DNA of 14,996 nt from positions 1 to 14,996 of the forward strand of contig JAVBMN010000047.1 of NCBI GenBank assembly GCA_031552405.1, read 5' to 3'. Positions 8,385 through 14,996 of this stretch are shown piece by piece. Position numbers and translations under genes: made by a program. This DNA comes from UBA1794 sp031552405 (lineage in GTDB: Bacteria; Bacteroidota; Bacteroidia; Bacteroidales; Bacteroidaceae). Every line of letters begins with the position of its first letter. The first letter of the stretch is position 1. The notes beneath the pieces are model-generated. The model ran no database searches, was not told where the DNA came from, and saw only the letters and a list, made by a program, of their open reading frames with translations.

Positions 8385-9560
8385 TCACGGCCGGGTAACC
8401 TTCCTCTTCCCCATCAACCAATGCACCCTAAGCCACTCACGAACGGGCTCATCATATAGCTTAAGCCAAGCATAAGCCACAAATATACAAATAGAGAAAT
8501 GTGCCAGATTTACAGCCAAGGTTTGCCCAAACGATGCGTCGGGGTGAAGGTCTACCCACGTGAATAAGATATAAAGGAAGGGCTGTTGGGTAATATAAAG
8601 GGGATAAGAAATATCACCCAGAAACTTACACACCCTGGCCGACTTGCCTGAAACCCGGCTGCCTGCCCCCATTGCGATAAGCAGAGGAAACAGGATGATA
8701 ATACAGGCAGACTCATATATACCATTCAGAATACCATGTTCCGCCCCTCCCACTCTCGGCATGACAAGCAGGGTAAAGAGTAACAACGAGCACCACCAGA
8801 AACCTGCTTTCAGTTCGATCCGCTTCCCGATGTGCGACAACAGCAATCCGGCAAAGAATGGAAAGAGAAGTCGGGTAAACCCTATAAATGTCTGAGGCAC
8901 ATCAAGCGTCCACCCGCCAATCATGGTGTAACGGGGGCCTTCACGATCTACAAAAAGATGAAACACATCCAGATCAAGTGCCAGATTGAGAGTAAGGAAG
9001 CCTGAAGCGATCACAAAGATCACCAGCATTGTTCTCGAGAACTTCCTTATAATCAGAGCGTACAGTATATTCGCAATATACTCATAAAACAACGACCATA
9101 TAGTACCGGCTATCGAGTTGACCTCGTTCCAACCGCGGATGTCAAGCGATGGCGGTGTAGGAATCATCAGGATAGAAAGCAATGCACATAGCATCAACAT
9201 CCACACCGGAGTGTCCATCACCAGAGGAAATACTTCCCCAGCGGTAAAATAGAAACAACACACACCCGTCACCGTAGCAGCAATAATCATCGGATGCAAA
9301 CGTACCAGACGGCGCTTAAAGAAATCCTTCAGCGACATACGCTCCCATCGATCCTCGTACGCATACCCTATCACAAAGCCCGAAAGCATGAAAAAGAAGT
9401 CCACAGCCAAATAGCCATGGTTTACTATACAATGTGCCGGATTGCCCGCATGATACACATCAAACTGATGGTACGCCAATACCAGCAAGGCTGCGACACC
9501 GCGAAGCCCATCCAAAATATCGTATCTCCCTTTTGAGGGTAGATAATTGCTATTTGTCAT
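8385..9560 (-). CDS. Membrane acyltransferase, acyltransferase-3 (OafA-like) family
   Basis: A 391-residue polytopic inner-membrane protein with about ten hydrophobic segments. Family hallmarks are near the N-terminus: DGLRGVAALLVLAYH, with H31 the conserved catalytic histidine, then FFMLSGFVIGYAYEDRW and the RRLVRLHP arginine motif. Members move acetyl or other acyl groups from the cytoplasm to sugars of O-antigen, capsule, exopolysaccharide or other surface carbohydrates. Length is normal for a stand-alone domain and no SGNH domain is fused. It starts 15 bp after the DUF1593 gene stop on the same strand, so the two are probably co-transcribed. The acceptor cannot be told from sequence; a glycan substrate is the family default. 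Confidence 0.93.
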   Translation of the reverse strand: MTNSNYLPSKGRYDILDGLRGVAALLVLAYHQFDVYHAGNPAHCIVNHGYLAVDFFFMLSGFVIGYAYEDRWERMSLKDFFKRRLVRLHPMIIAATVTGVCCFYFTAGEVFPLVMDTPVWMLMLCALLSILMIPTPPSLDIRGWNEVNSIAGTIWSLFYEYIANILYALIIRKFSRTMLVIFVIASGFLTLNLALDLDVFHLFVDREGPRYTMIGGWTLDVPQTFIGFTRLLFPFFAGLLLSHIGKRIELKAGFWWCSLLLFTLLVMPRVGGAEHGILNGIYESACIIILFPLLIAMGAGSRVSGKSARVCKFLGDISYPLYITQQPFLYILFTWVDLHPDASFGQTLAVNLAHFSICIFVAYAWLKLYDEPVREWLRVHWLMGKRKVTRP

Positions 9561-9575
9561 AAATACTAGTTCCTG

Positions 9576-11018
9576 TTAGGGGATGACCTTGATTATTACA
9601 CGCTGATACCGGGTCAACATCGGTATGCCGGTATCCGTAACTTCACAAATCATGTGCAGCGTTTCTCCGGGTTGCGCATCTTTAGGGATTGTGATTGTAG
9701 TCTTTGCCACTTTGGATTCTGCCAAGGTGGCACCAGTGTAGCTTCCCGCTTCCGGGTAGTGCCACCATCTGAATGAAAGGACATCGCCATCCGGATCTGT
9801 AGTGGCCGAGGCATCCAGTTTAACTCTGGCACCCGCTTTGGCTTTGATTTCCGGCGGGGTATTTCTTAAGCGAACCACCGGAGGATGATTTGCAGAGGCA
9901 TAATCCTTTACGCACCAGTCGGCCCTGGCTGCAAAGTCATTCTGAACCGCCGGAAGCCACCGCCAGATGGGCTTAAAATAGTTCGTTCGGATTTCACGCT
10001 TTGCATACGCGGTATCATTCTCCATCTTCTTCGACCAACTGTTGCTAAATCCCCATTGTCCTATGGGATAGACGTAACTTGAATCGGGAAGAGGATCCAT
10101 CCATACATTGTTGCGCACGTGTACATACCGTCCGCCCCAACCTCCATATCCCGGAGAATCCATGCTTTGCAGCCCATTGGGAATACAATGCAGAAATGCA
10201 GGAGTATCGCCCTCCGCATTGAAAGCTCCCTGGTTATTCTCGTATACATCACAAAGCGGACCATGACCTTTCAGAATGTGTTCCCTCATCCATTCCGCTT
10301 CAAACCAAGGTTTCACAGCTTCAGGAAGCACTTTGGGCCATATATAAGCGATGCAGTCAAACTGGTCGGATATAATAGTGGGGATATTGAGATGCTCCCA
10401 ATTGGGACGGATATACTCCTGATACGTTTTGTCTTGTTCCCAAATAAGAAACAAACGCATCCTGGAGGCTACCTCCTTCATCCTGTCAGGATACTCCTCC
10501 TGTATACTCTTCAACGCCCGCGAAATTGTATTGCAACCACCCCAAGCCTGTATCCATACCGGACGTGGATCACTATCATCCAAAAGCACCTGCGCAATCC
10601 ACTTCGCTCCTTCTGTACGAATGCTATCTTCACCTATTCCGTTGATATTTCCTACTTTCCATTTACTTAAAAGGTGATCGGGAGAGGGGTAATCAGGATC
10701 ATGCAGCAGAAGGTTATCATATACCTTTGCATAAATATCTATATACTCTTTCACCCAGGATACCGGGTGAAAAGCATTCCATCCTTTTCCTCCCACCCAA
10801 TGAAACTGCGAGCTGCTATTGACAATCCCCTCCACATCAAACTCGTTGGAGGTAAGCAAGAACCGAACCATAGAAGCCCGATCATCCGCCTCACCATCCG
10901 TAGTGACTATTACACGTGGTTTCGTGTTCTGGCTAAAAGTCTGTACCTCATCTGTAAACAGTATGGTAAGAATACTCAAAAGCCACATCCTTATATAATA
11001 CATTCTATCCTTTTTCAT
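9576..11018 (-). CDS. Secreted DUF1593 / Sde182-type nucleoside-hydrolase-like protein
   Basis: A 480-residue exported protein. Residues 1-30 form a signal peptide (hydrophobic WLLSILTILF core, probable cleavage near SQ). The N-terminal domain (about 33-375) opens with RVIVTTDGEADDRASM; the acidic cluster D41, E43, D45, D46 resembles the calcium-binding aspartate motif of inosine-uridine nucleoside hydrolases, to which DUF1593 is distantly related. The C-terminal 95 residues form a PKD/Ig-like beta domain (DPDGDVLSFRWWHY). The family was first noted in Saccharophagus as Sde182, described as cellulose binding, and is common among gut Bacteroidales glycan genes; real substrates are not established. 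It is the first gene of a likely two-gene operon with the acyltransferase and is divergent from the sigma-factor gene, with 119 bp between. A shorter start at M6 is possible. No clear -7 box was seen upstream. Confidence 0.88.
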   Translation of the reverse strand: MKKDRMYYIRMWLLSILTILFTDEVQTFSQNTKPRVIVTTDGEADDRASMVRFLLTSNEFDVEGIVNSSSQFHWVGGKGWNAFHPVSWVKEYIDIYAKVYDNLLLHDPDYPSPDHLLSKWKVGNINGIGEDSIRTEGAKWIAQVLLDDSDPRPVWIQAWGGCNTISRALKSIQEEYPDRMKEVASRMRLFLIWEQDKTYQEYIRPNWEHLNIPTIISDQFDCIAYIWPKVLPEAVKPWFEAEWMREHILKGHGPLCDVYENNQGAFNAEGDTPAFLHCIPNGLQSMDSPGYGGWGGRYVHVRNNVWMDPLPDSSYVYPIGQWGFSNSWSKKMENDTAYAKREIRTNYFKPIWRWLPAVQNDFAARADWCVKDYASANHPPVVRLRNTPPEIKAKAGARVKLDASATTDPDGDVLSFRWWHYPEAGSYTGATLAESKVAKTTITIPKDAQPGETLHMICEVTDTGIPMLTRYQRVIIKVIP

Positions 11019-11137
11019 GGAACAATCCGGTAATCAAGTACCTCAATTTTCCCTCACAAGCCGCCAAGTTACCACTTTTTTTATCAACTTTGTAATAAAA
11101 GTATCTTTTTTCCGACTATAGAGTAAAGTTCAAACCC

Positions 11138-11623
11138 ATGAAGTCAAGCCAGGAAGAATTTCTAAAGATACTATCTGCTTACCAAAATATCATTCATAAG
11201 GTAAATCAGATCTATTTTCAATCGGAAATAGATAAAGAGGACAATTTCCAGAAAGTAGTCTACCAGCTTTGGCGTTCTTTCTCATCCTTACAAAACCGAG
11301 AAAAGCCAGCTTCCTGGATTTATGCAGTAGCAATAAACAGTTCCATTTCGAAAATCAGAAAGGACAGCCGACTTGAGTTCTTTGAATCCGTACCCGATAT
11401 TGAAGTTGTCAATCCCTATGAGCAACAAGAGCAAAACGAGAATTACCAAAGGCTGATAAATGCCCTTTATAAACTAAATGAGATCGACAGATCAATCATG
11501 CTCCTCTATATGGAAGAGTATTCTTACGATGAGATTGCCGAAATAGTTGGAATAAGCAGCTCCTACATCGGCGTAAAGATTCATAGACTAAAAAGCCAAC
11601 TACAGAAACAATTTAAAAAGTAA
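11138..11623 (+). CDS. ECF-type RNA polymerase sigma factor
   Basis: A 161-residue sigma-70-family protein without region 3, as in the ECF group. Region 2 is about residues 10-75: the helix around DKEDNFQKVVYQLWRSF and the promoter-melting segment KPASWIYAVAINSSISKIRK, matching the usual WLY.IA.N...D..RK pattern. Region 4 is about 105-157, with the -35-binding helix-turn-helix in YSYDEIAEIVGISSSYIGVK. Both halves are present, so it is probably active. The ATG at 11138 follows a weak TATCTTTT (11102-11109), one base off the housekeeping -7 consensus. It is the first gene of a tight three-gene set and is followed after 5 bp by a membrane protein in the place usually held by an anti-sigma factor. 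Its regulon is unknown; it probably includes its own operon. Confidence 0.93.
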   Translation: MKSSQEEFLKILSAYQNIIHKVNQIYFQSEIDKEDNFQKVVYQLWRSFSSLQNREKPASWIYAVAINSSISKIRKDSRLEFFESVPDIEVVNPYEQQEQNENYQRLINALYKLNEIDRSIMLLYMEEYSYDEIAEIVGISSSYIGVKIHRLKSQLQKQFKK

Positions 11624-11628
11624 CCCCT

Positions 11629-12228
11629 ATGAAAACAAACAATATTAAAGATATCTGGAAAACAGGAACGGAAGAACACATCAAGTCGTATTCCGAGAAA
11701 GAACTGAATGAGATAGTGGTGAAGTCCGCAAGAGAATCAATCAAGGCAATATACCCTGGGGCAATCTTTCGACTCGTCATACTAGCTGTAATAGCCTATC
11801 TCATTATAAAGTTGTTTTCGAAAGAACAACCCATAGAAGAGGTGCTTATATATACAATTGCTTTAGTCTTATTATTCGTTTCCTATTTCTTCTACGAACG
11901 TGCTTTCTACAAGATTAGGAGATACACCTGCGGTAAGCCTGTAAAAGAATGGTTAGAGGGCCGTATAAAAGAGATTGAGAAGAGTATCAGATTTAAGAGC
12001 AAATATGATCGGGTTATTCATACATGTTCCTTCCTCTTTGCATTAGGCTTCTATGTCCTTCATTCTATTATTGCAAATATAAACTTCAACATAGTAACCG
12101 TTCTCATTATTCCGCTCGGAATAATCATTTACCTTTTGATAATGAGGCATTCTCTAAACCGAAATTATCAAAGAAGCCTTCGCGAGCTAAAAGACTTATA
12201 CAAGCAATTTGAAGATCCAACTGAATAA
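11629..12228 (+). CDS. Four-helix membrane protein in anti-sigma position, family not recognised
   Basis: I do not recognise a named family. The 199 residues comprise a cytoplasmic-looking hydrophilic N-terminus (1-43, beginning MKTNNIKDIWKTGTEEHIKS), two membrane helices (about 44-63 and 72-89), a basic loop with FYKIRRYTCGKPVKEW and a charged helix (about 90-127), two further helices (about 128-150 and 153-171), and a charged tail (172-199). There is no zinc-binding HXXXCXXC motif and no FecR-like domain, so it is not a standard anti-sigma factor. It starts 5 bp after the sigma stop and is followed after 10 bp by the hydrolase. Position suggests it tethers or inhibits the sigma factor through its N-terminal or loop segments; this is inference from context only. 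Confidence 0.75.
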   Translation: MKTNNIKDIWKTGTEEHIKSYSEKELNEIVVKSARESIKAIYPGAIFRLVILAVIAYLIIKLFSKEQPIEEVLIYTIALVLLFVSYFFYERAFYKIRRYTCGKPVKEWLEGRIKEIEKSIRFKSKYDRVIHTCSFLFALGFYVLHSIIANINFNIVTVLIIPLGIIIYLLIMRHSLNRNYQRSLRELKDLYKQFEDPTE

Positions 12229-12238
12229 AAGCATACCT

Positions 12239-13348
12239 ATGAAACGAATTATCTTTAGCCTGTCAGTATTTCTGGTGCAGATCTGTTCTTTTGCATTTAC
12301 TCCGGAAATCAAAACAATCTCATTAGGTGATGGAGAAGTGATCGAAGCCCGACTCTGCCTGCCGGATAATGAAGTGAAAACAATCGTCTTTTGCATCTCT
12401 GGAACAGGACCAACAACCTACTTAACCAAAAGAGCCACATTTGTCTATTTTGATGAGCTTGCAAATGGCTTCTGCAATGAAGGAATGGCATTCTTTACCT
12501 ACAACCGCCGGGGATGTAAAACAAATGAGACTCCCCCTCTATTTGTAGAAGTAGACTCTGCCAAATATGCGAAATATACCCCTATTCAAGAAGCTGAAGA
12601 CGTGGAGGCCATGATCTCTTTTCTTCAAAAAGACAAACGATTCGCAGGGTGTAAGATTCTCCTTTATGGAATAAGTGAGGGTACTATTATCGCCTCGCTC
12701 GTAGCAGAGCGGAAGCTTGTGCAGATAGATGCTCTACTGCTTCACGGATATGCAAATGAAAACATGTACGATATTATCTTATGGCAAAACAAGGGACATG
12801 GAGTGATGATAATGGCAAATTCCATTTTCGACAAAGATGGAGACAAAGCTATCAGTAAAGAAGAATATGAAGCAGAGGATGAAATGATTACCCGATATAG
12901 AACCTACTTATTCCAGAATATGCCATTTGATTCACTAGATATAGTAAAGAACGGTTTCATTGATATACACGACATTGAGAAAATGCTCATGCCACTCCAT
13001 GAAGAGCTAATGAAAAGAGTAACCCACAACGATTGGATGTGGATTCGAAGTAACTACTTCAATATAACTCCCCTATGGTTTAAAAGCCATTTTGAACTGG
13101 AGGCAAATAAAACAAGACTGCTACGACTAAACATCCCTATACAGATCTTTCATGGTACAGAGGATGCAAATGTGCCAGTAGAAAGCGTGTATGATTTACA
13201 GGAACGATTCGGAGCCTGTAATAAGACAAACCTTACCATACATATTCTGGAAAAGCACAATCACGATCTGAACTTTCAAGATTGGCTAATCCACAAAAAG
13301 TGGCCGAAAGGATTTAGGCAATTATTTAGTGCCGCCAAAGACATCTAA
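12239..13348 (+). CDS. Exported alpha/beta hydrolase with an EF-hand pair in the lid
   Basis: A serine hydrolase of 369 residues; I prefer the ATG at 12239 because it opens directly into a signal peptide (MKRIIFSLSVFLVQICSFAF), over an in-frame TTG at 12209 that overlaps the preceding gene. Core features: oxyanion-region motif SGTGPT (about 50-57), an RRG turn, the nucleophile elbow GISEG with S146, an acid at D309 (HGTEDANVP), and a histidine at H340 or H342 (EKHNHDL). Between nucleophile and acid lie about 160 residues, longer than a bare core needs. This lid holds a canonical EF-hand loop, DKDGDKAISKEE at 198-209, and a second, degenerate loop at 234-245 (D234, N238, G239, D242, D245), 36 residues apart as in real EF-hand pairs. 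A calcium-modulated periplasmic esterase or peptidase is a reasonable guess; substrate unknown. It is the third gene of the sigma-factor set. Confidence 0.88.
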   Translation: MKRIIFSLSVFLVQICSFAFTPEIKTISLGDGEVIEARLCLPDNEVKTIVFCISGTGPTTYLTKRATFVYFDELANGFCNEGMAFFTYNRRGCKTNETPPLFVEVDSAKYAKYTPIQEAEDVEAMISFLQKDKRFAGCKILLYGISEGTIIASLVAERKLVQIDALLLHGYANENMYDIILWQNKGHGVMIMANSIFDKDGDKAISKEEYEAEDEMITRYRTYLFQNMPFDSLDIVKNGFIDIHDIEKMLMPLHEELMKRVTHNDWMWIRSNYFNITPLWFKSHFELEANKTRLLRLNIPIQIFHGTEDANVPVESVYDLQERFGACNKTNLTIHILEKHNHDLNFQDWLIHKKWPKGFRQLFSAAKDI

Positions 13349-13390
13349 TGATGATCCGTAAACCTTCCCTGATTCCACTAAACAATTAAT

Positions 13391-13527
13391 GGGGAAAGAA
13401 CTAGAAAGCGAAGAGAGTTTTTAATACTTTTCCCGCTTTAGTATCCCTGTATTCTTTTCTTGAACCTATTTCTTGAAGATTTAATCTTAACATATGAGTT
13501 GAAAGAGTGAGTATCTAAGCCATAAAA
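13391..13527. repeat. Diverged repeat copy A, left of the GNAT/DUF3795 pair
   Basis: About 137 bp resembling copy B at 14731-14868 in the same orientation, by eye about 60-70% identical with few gaps. Shared landmarks in order are GGGGAA, a hairpin beginning AAAGCG, the string CTTTTCT(T/C)GAACC, a (T)TAATCT/CTAATCT block, and a CCATAA end. Its hairpin (arms 13405-13418 and 13426-13439) keeps pairing through G-T wobbles although the sequence has drifted. It lies 42 bp after the hydrolase stop and could also terminate that operon. Confidence 0.6.
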
Positions 13528-13530
13528 TTG

Positions 13531-13538
13531 TATATTTG
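13531..13538 (+). promoter_or_regulatory. Candidate -7 box for the GNAT/DUF3795 pair
   Basis: TATATTTG matches the Bacteroides -7 consensus TAnnTTTG exactly and lies 21 bp before the GNAT start codon, giving a very short leader. No convincing -33 TTTG stands at the expected 19-21-bp distance. Confidence 0.45.
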
Positions 13539-13559
13539 CGTACCACTAAATAATAGATT

Positions 13560-14045
13560 ATGGATTTGAGAATAGAGAAAATATGTGAATCTGATTTTGA
13601 GGAATTGATAAATCTTTTCCAAGAGTTTGCAATCTTTGAAAAACTGCCTCATAAAATGGTAAACACTGTAGAGAAAATGAGGGAGGAAATGGAGTATTTC
13701 AATGGTTTTACTGTTAAAGATGAACATAATAATATTCTGGGTTATGTAACGTTCTTTTTTGCGTATTATACATGGATTGGAAAGTCTCTATACATGGATG
13801 ATTTATATGTATGCCCTCCGCACAGAGGCAAGGGTCTTGGAAAAATGCTCATTAATGAAGTAATATCTTTTGCTCAAAAGAATAAATGCCATAAGCTACG
13901 TTGGCAAGTTTCAAATTGGAATGAATCTGCAATTAAGTTCTATCATAGTCTAGGAGCTCAGATTGATGATGTAGAGAAGAATTGCGACCTTACTCTCAAT
14001 CCGATAGTAGCCATAAGAAGTAATGAATTGAAAAATGAAAGATAA
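13560..14045 (+). CDS. GNAT-family N-acetyltransferase, spermidine/spermine or thialysine acetyltransferase-like
   Basis: A complete 161-residue cytoplasmic GNAT enzyme that should transfer acetyl from acetyl-CoA to an amine. The CoA pyrophosphate loop is R89-G-K-G-L-G94 in the typical context DLYVCPPHRGKGLGK; the preceding YYTWIGKSLYMDDLYV and the later WQVSNWNESAIKFYHSLGA are close to the SSAT/thialysine acetyltransferase subgroup, and Y128 matches the usual catalytic tyrosine. Length is normal for that subgroup. A polyamine-like or small amine acceptor is inferred; aminoglycoside or protein-N-terminal acetylation is less likely. The stop overlaps the next gene by 11 bp, so translation is probably coupled. 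Base composition is visibly more AT-rich than the genes on the left, and two related repeats bracket the pair, both consistent with acquisition as a unit. Confidence 0.92.
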   Translation: MDLRIEKICESDFEELINLFQEFAIFEKLPHKMVNTVEKMREEMEYFNGFTVKDEHNNILGYVTFFFAYYTWIGKSLYMDDLYVCPPHRGKGLGKMLINEVISFAQKNKCHKLRWQVSNWNESAIKFYHSLGAQIDDVEKNCDLTLNPIVAIRSNELKNER

Positions 14046-14553
14046 AATGTGCCAAGAATTAGATAAGCCAGACAAGAATCTAGTTGCAGCATGTGGACTC
14101 TTTTGTCCTTCATGCGCAATTTTTATTGCAAGTAATGAAAATGATAGTGACAGACTTAAGAGGCAGGCAAGTGAACTAAACATCACAGTTGAAGAGGTTC
14201 GCTGTAAAGGATGTCGTTCTGAAAAAAGGAATGCGTACTGCAATACTTGTTTCATGTTGAAATGTACGAAAAAGAAGAATGTAGACTTTTGTTCGGAATG
14301 TAATGAATACCCTTGTGTTCAGATTGTAGAATTTCAATCGAAACTACCTCATCGAATCGAGTTATGGAAAGACTTACAAAGGATAAAGAAAGTTGGTTAT
14401 GAAACTTTTTATGTCGAATCTTTGGAGAATTATAAATGTTCATCTTGTGCGACTATCAATTCTGGTTGGGATTTGTCATGTCGAAAGTGTGGCAATAGTC
14501 CTAGTTGTAAATACGTTGAGAATAATCAAGCAGAAATAAAAAAACGCTTATAG
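14035..14553 (+). CDS. Cysteine-rich DUF3795 protein with C-terminal zinc ribbon
   Basis: A 172-residue soluble protein. The DUF3795 part (about 15-105) starts with the hallmark AACGLFCPSCAIF (C20, C24, C27), followed by C57/C60 (CKGC), C69/C72 (CNTC), C77, C86/C89 (CSEC) and C94 in the EYPC motif. A second metal site, C135/C138 and C149/C152, forms a zinc ribbon near the C-terminus. The function of DUF3795 is not established; the cysteine pattern suggests zinc or iron-sulphur binding. The ATG at 14035 overlaps the GNAT stop by 11 bp; the ATG at 14047 is an alternative that would remove the overlap. AT-rich like its partner. A role alongside the acetyltransferase is inferred only from the overlap. 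Confidence 0.88.
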   Translation: MKDKMCQELDKPDKNLVAACGLFCPSCAIFIASNENDSDRLKRQASELNITVEEVRCKGCRSEKRNAYCNTCFMLKCTKKKNVDFCSECNEYPCVQIVEFQSKLPHRIELWKDLQRIKKVGYETFYVESLENYKCSSCATINSGWDLSCRKCGNSPSCKYVENNQAEIKKRL

Positions 14554-14996
14554 AGGGTACCTTTAAGCATTTAACTTGTTAAAGAGAAGGGGGCTGTCCA
14601 ACAAGAATTGCACCAAATTGAAACTTTTCTTTTCCACTTGAGTACACTCTACTCAGAAAAAGAAGCAACAATAACAGCATTCATGTGAAATAGTTTCGAT
14701 TTGATCCATCAGCAAACCAATGAGTTAAAAGGGGAAGAAAAAGAAAGCGGAGAGAGTTTTAACACTTTCTCCGCTTCTGTACCACTAAACGTCCTTTTCT
14801 CGAACCAGTTTTTAAATGACTTGGATCTAATCTGGGAATTGAGAAAATGGATTCCAATACCATAATCTCTGTGAGGACTTTGAGAGAATAGTTGCCTTTT
14901 GAACGCTATCTCTTATTTTTCGTTCTTTATCCCTATTAAATTGTAAAACCGTTCTTTATATTGATTACTTATAGGAATCAATGTGTTCAATATCTT
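14554..14996. other. Gene-free 443-bp right end of the window
   Basis: No convincing gene is seen on either strand. It holds a small palindrome TTAACTTGTTAA (14571-14582), the string GGGGGCTGTCC near 14590 that looks like an IS terminus, repeat copy B (14731-14868), the pair CGTTCTTTAT/CCGTTCTTTAT near 14919 and 14949, and a 7-bp stem ATTGATT/AATCAAT with a 9-nt loop near 14959. The DUF3795 stop is followed by only a weak hairpin (GCTTA/TAAGC), not a clear terminator. Confidence 0.6.
14731..14868. repeat. Diverged repeat copy B, right of the GNAT/DUF3795 pair
   Basis: About 138 bp matching copy A (13391-13527) in the same orientation. Its hairpin is the better preserved one: AAGCGGAGA pairs with TCTCCGCTT within 14745-14776, extended by AGT/ACT past one mismatch. 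Weaker similarity may begin about 20 bp earlier (an AAAC...AAT block precedes GGGG in both copies). The string GTACCACTAAA in this copy (14779-14789) recurs exactly just before the GNAT start (13540-13550). Confidence 0.6.

Noticed and set aside
11629..12228. Classical anti-sigma factor (zinc anti-sigma or FecR type)
   Set aside because: No HXXXCXXC motif, no single-helix topology and no FecR-like periplasmic domain; only the position fits.

Overview
The window looks like a Bacteroides or Phocaeicola-type chromosome (order Bacteroidales). The evidence is a secreted multi-domain GH127 glycosidase beside a full-length hybrid two-component regulator (periplasmic propeller, kinase, receiver and AraC domain in one chain), -7 boxes of the TAnnTTTG type, lipoprotein and ECF-sigma styles typical of the group, and moderate GC content that falls toward the right end. 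No tRNA, rRNA, CRISPR array or complete insertion sequence was seen.

Layout. (1) 1-122: what looks like the end of an IS21-type insertion sequence, the rest lying outside the window. (2) 129-3362: a GH127 beta-L-arabinofuranosidase-type gene that has lost its 5' end, apparently at this insertion; its catalytic residues are intact but it has no signal peptide. A perfect 22-bp-stem terminator follows. (3) 3485-7522: a hybrid two-component sensor/regulator with its own promoter, the usual local activator of a polysaccharide utilisation locus (PUL). No susC/susD pair is in the window, so this is either one edge of a PUL or a disrupted remnant. (4) 7497-7870: a non-coding tract built of roughly 21-22-bp units and several perfect palindromes; it begins inside the last codons of the regulator. 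(5) 7968-8375: a small lipoprotein, convergent with (6) a minus-strand pair of DUF1593/Sde182-type nucleoside-hydrolase-like secreted protein (11018-9576) and membrane acyltransferase (9560-8385), 15 bp apart and probably one operon. (7) 11138-13348, plus strand: an ECF-like sigma factor, a four-helix membrane protein and an exported alpha/beta hydrolase carrying an EF-hand pair, spaced 5 and 10 bp apart, so probably one transcript. (8) 13560-14553: an AT-rich pair, a GNAT acetyltransferase overlapping a cysteine-rich DUF3795 protein, bracketed by two diverged copies of a repeat of about 137 bp. (9) 14554-14996: non-coding, holding the second repeat copy and a possible degenerate IS end.

Functional reading. 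The left part is polysaccharide metabolism (arabinose-containing glycans, inferred from GH127) and its regulator. The middle is a possible surface-glycan or nucleoside/glycan-processing operon. The sigma-membrane protein-hydrolase cluster reads as an envelope-signalling operon whose membrane protein sits where an anti-sigma factor would normally be. The strongest candidates for something undescribed are the 21-bp-period palindromic tract, the EF-hand-containing hydrolase in a sigma-factor operon, and the repeat-bracketed GNAT/DUF3795 module.
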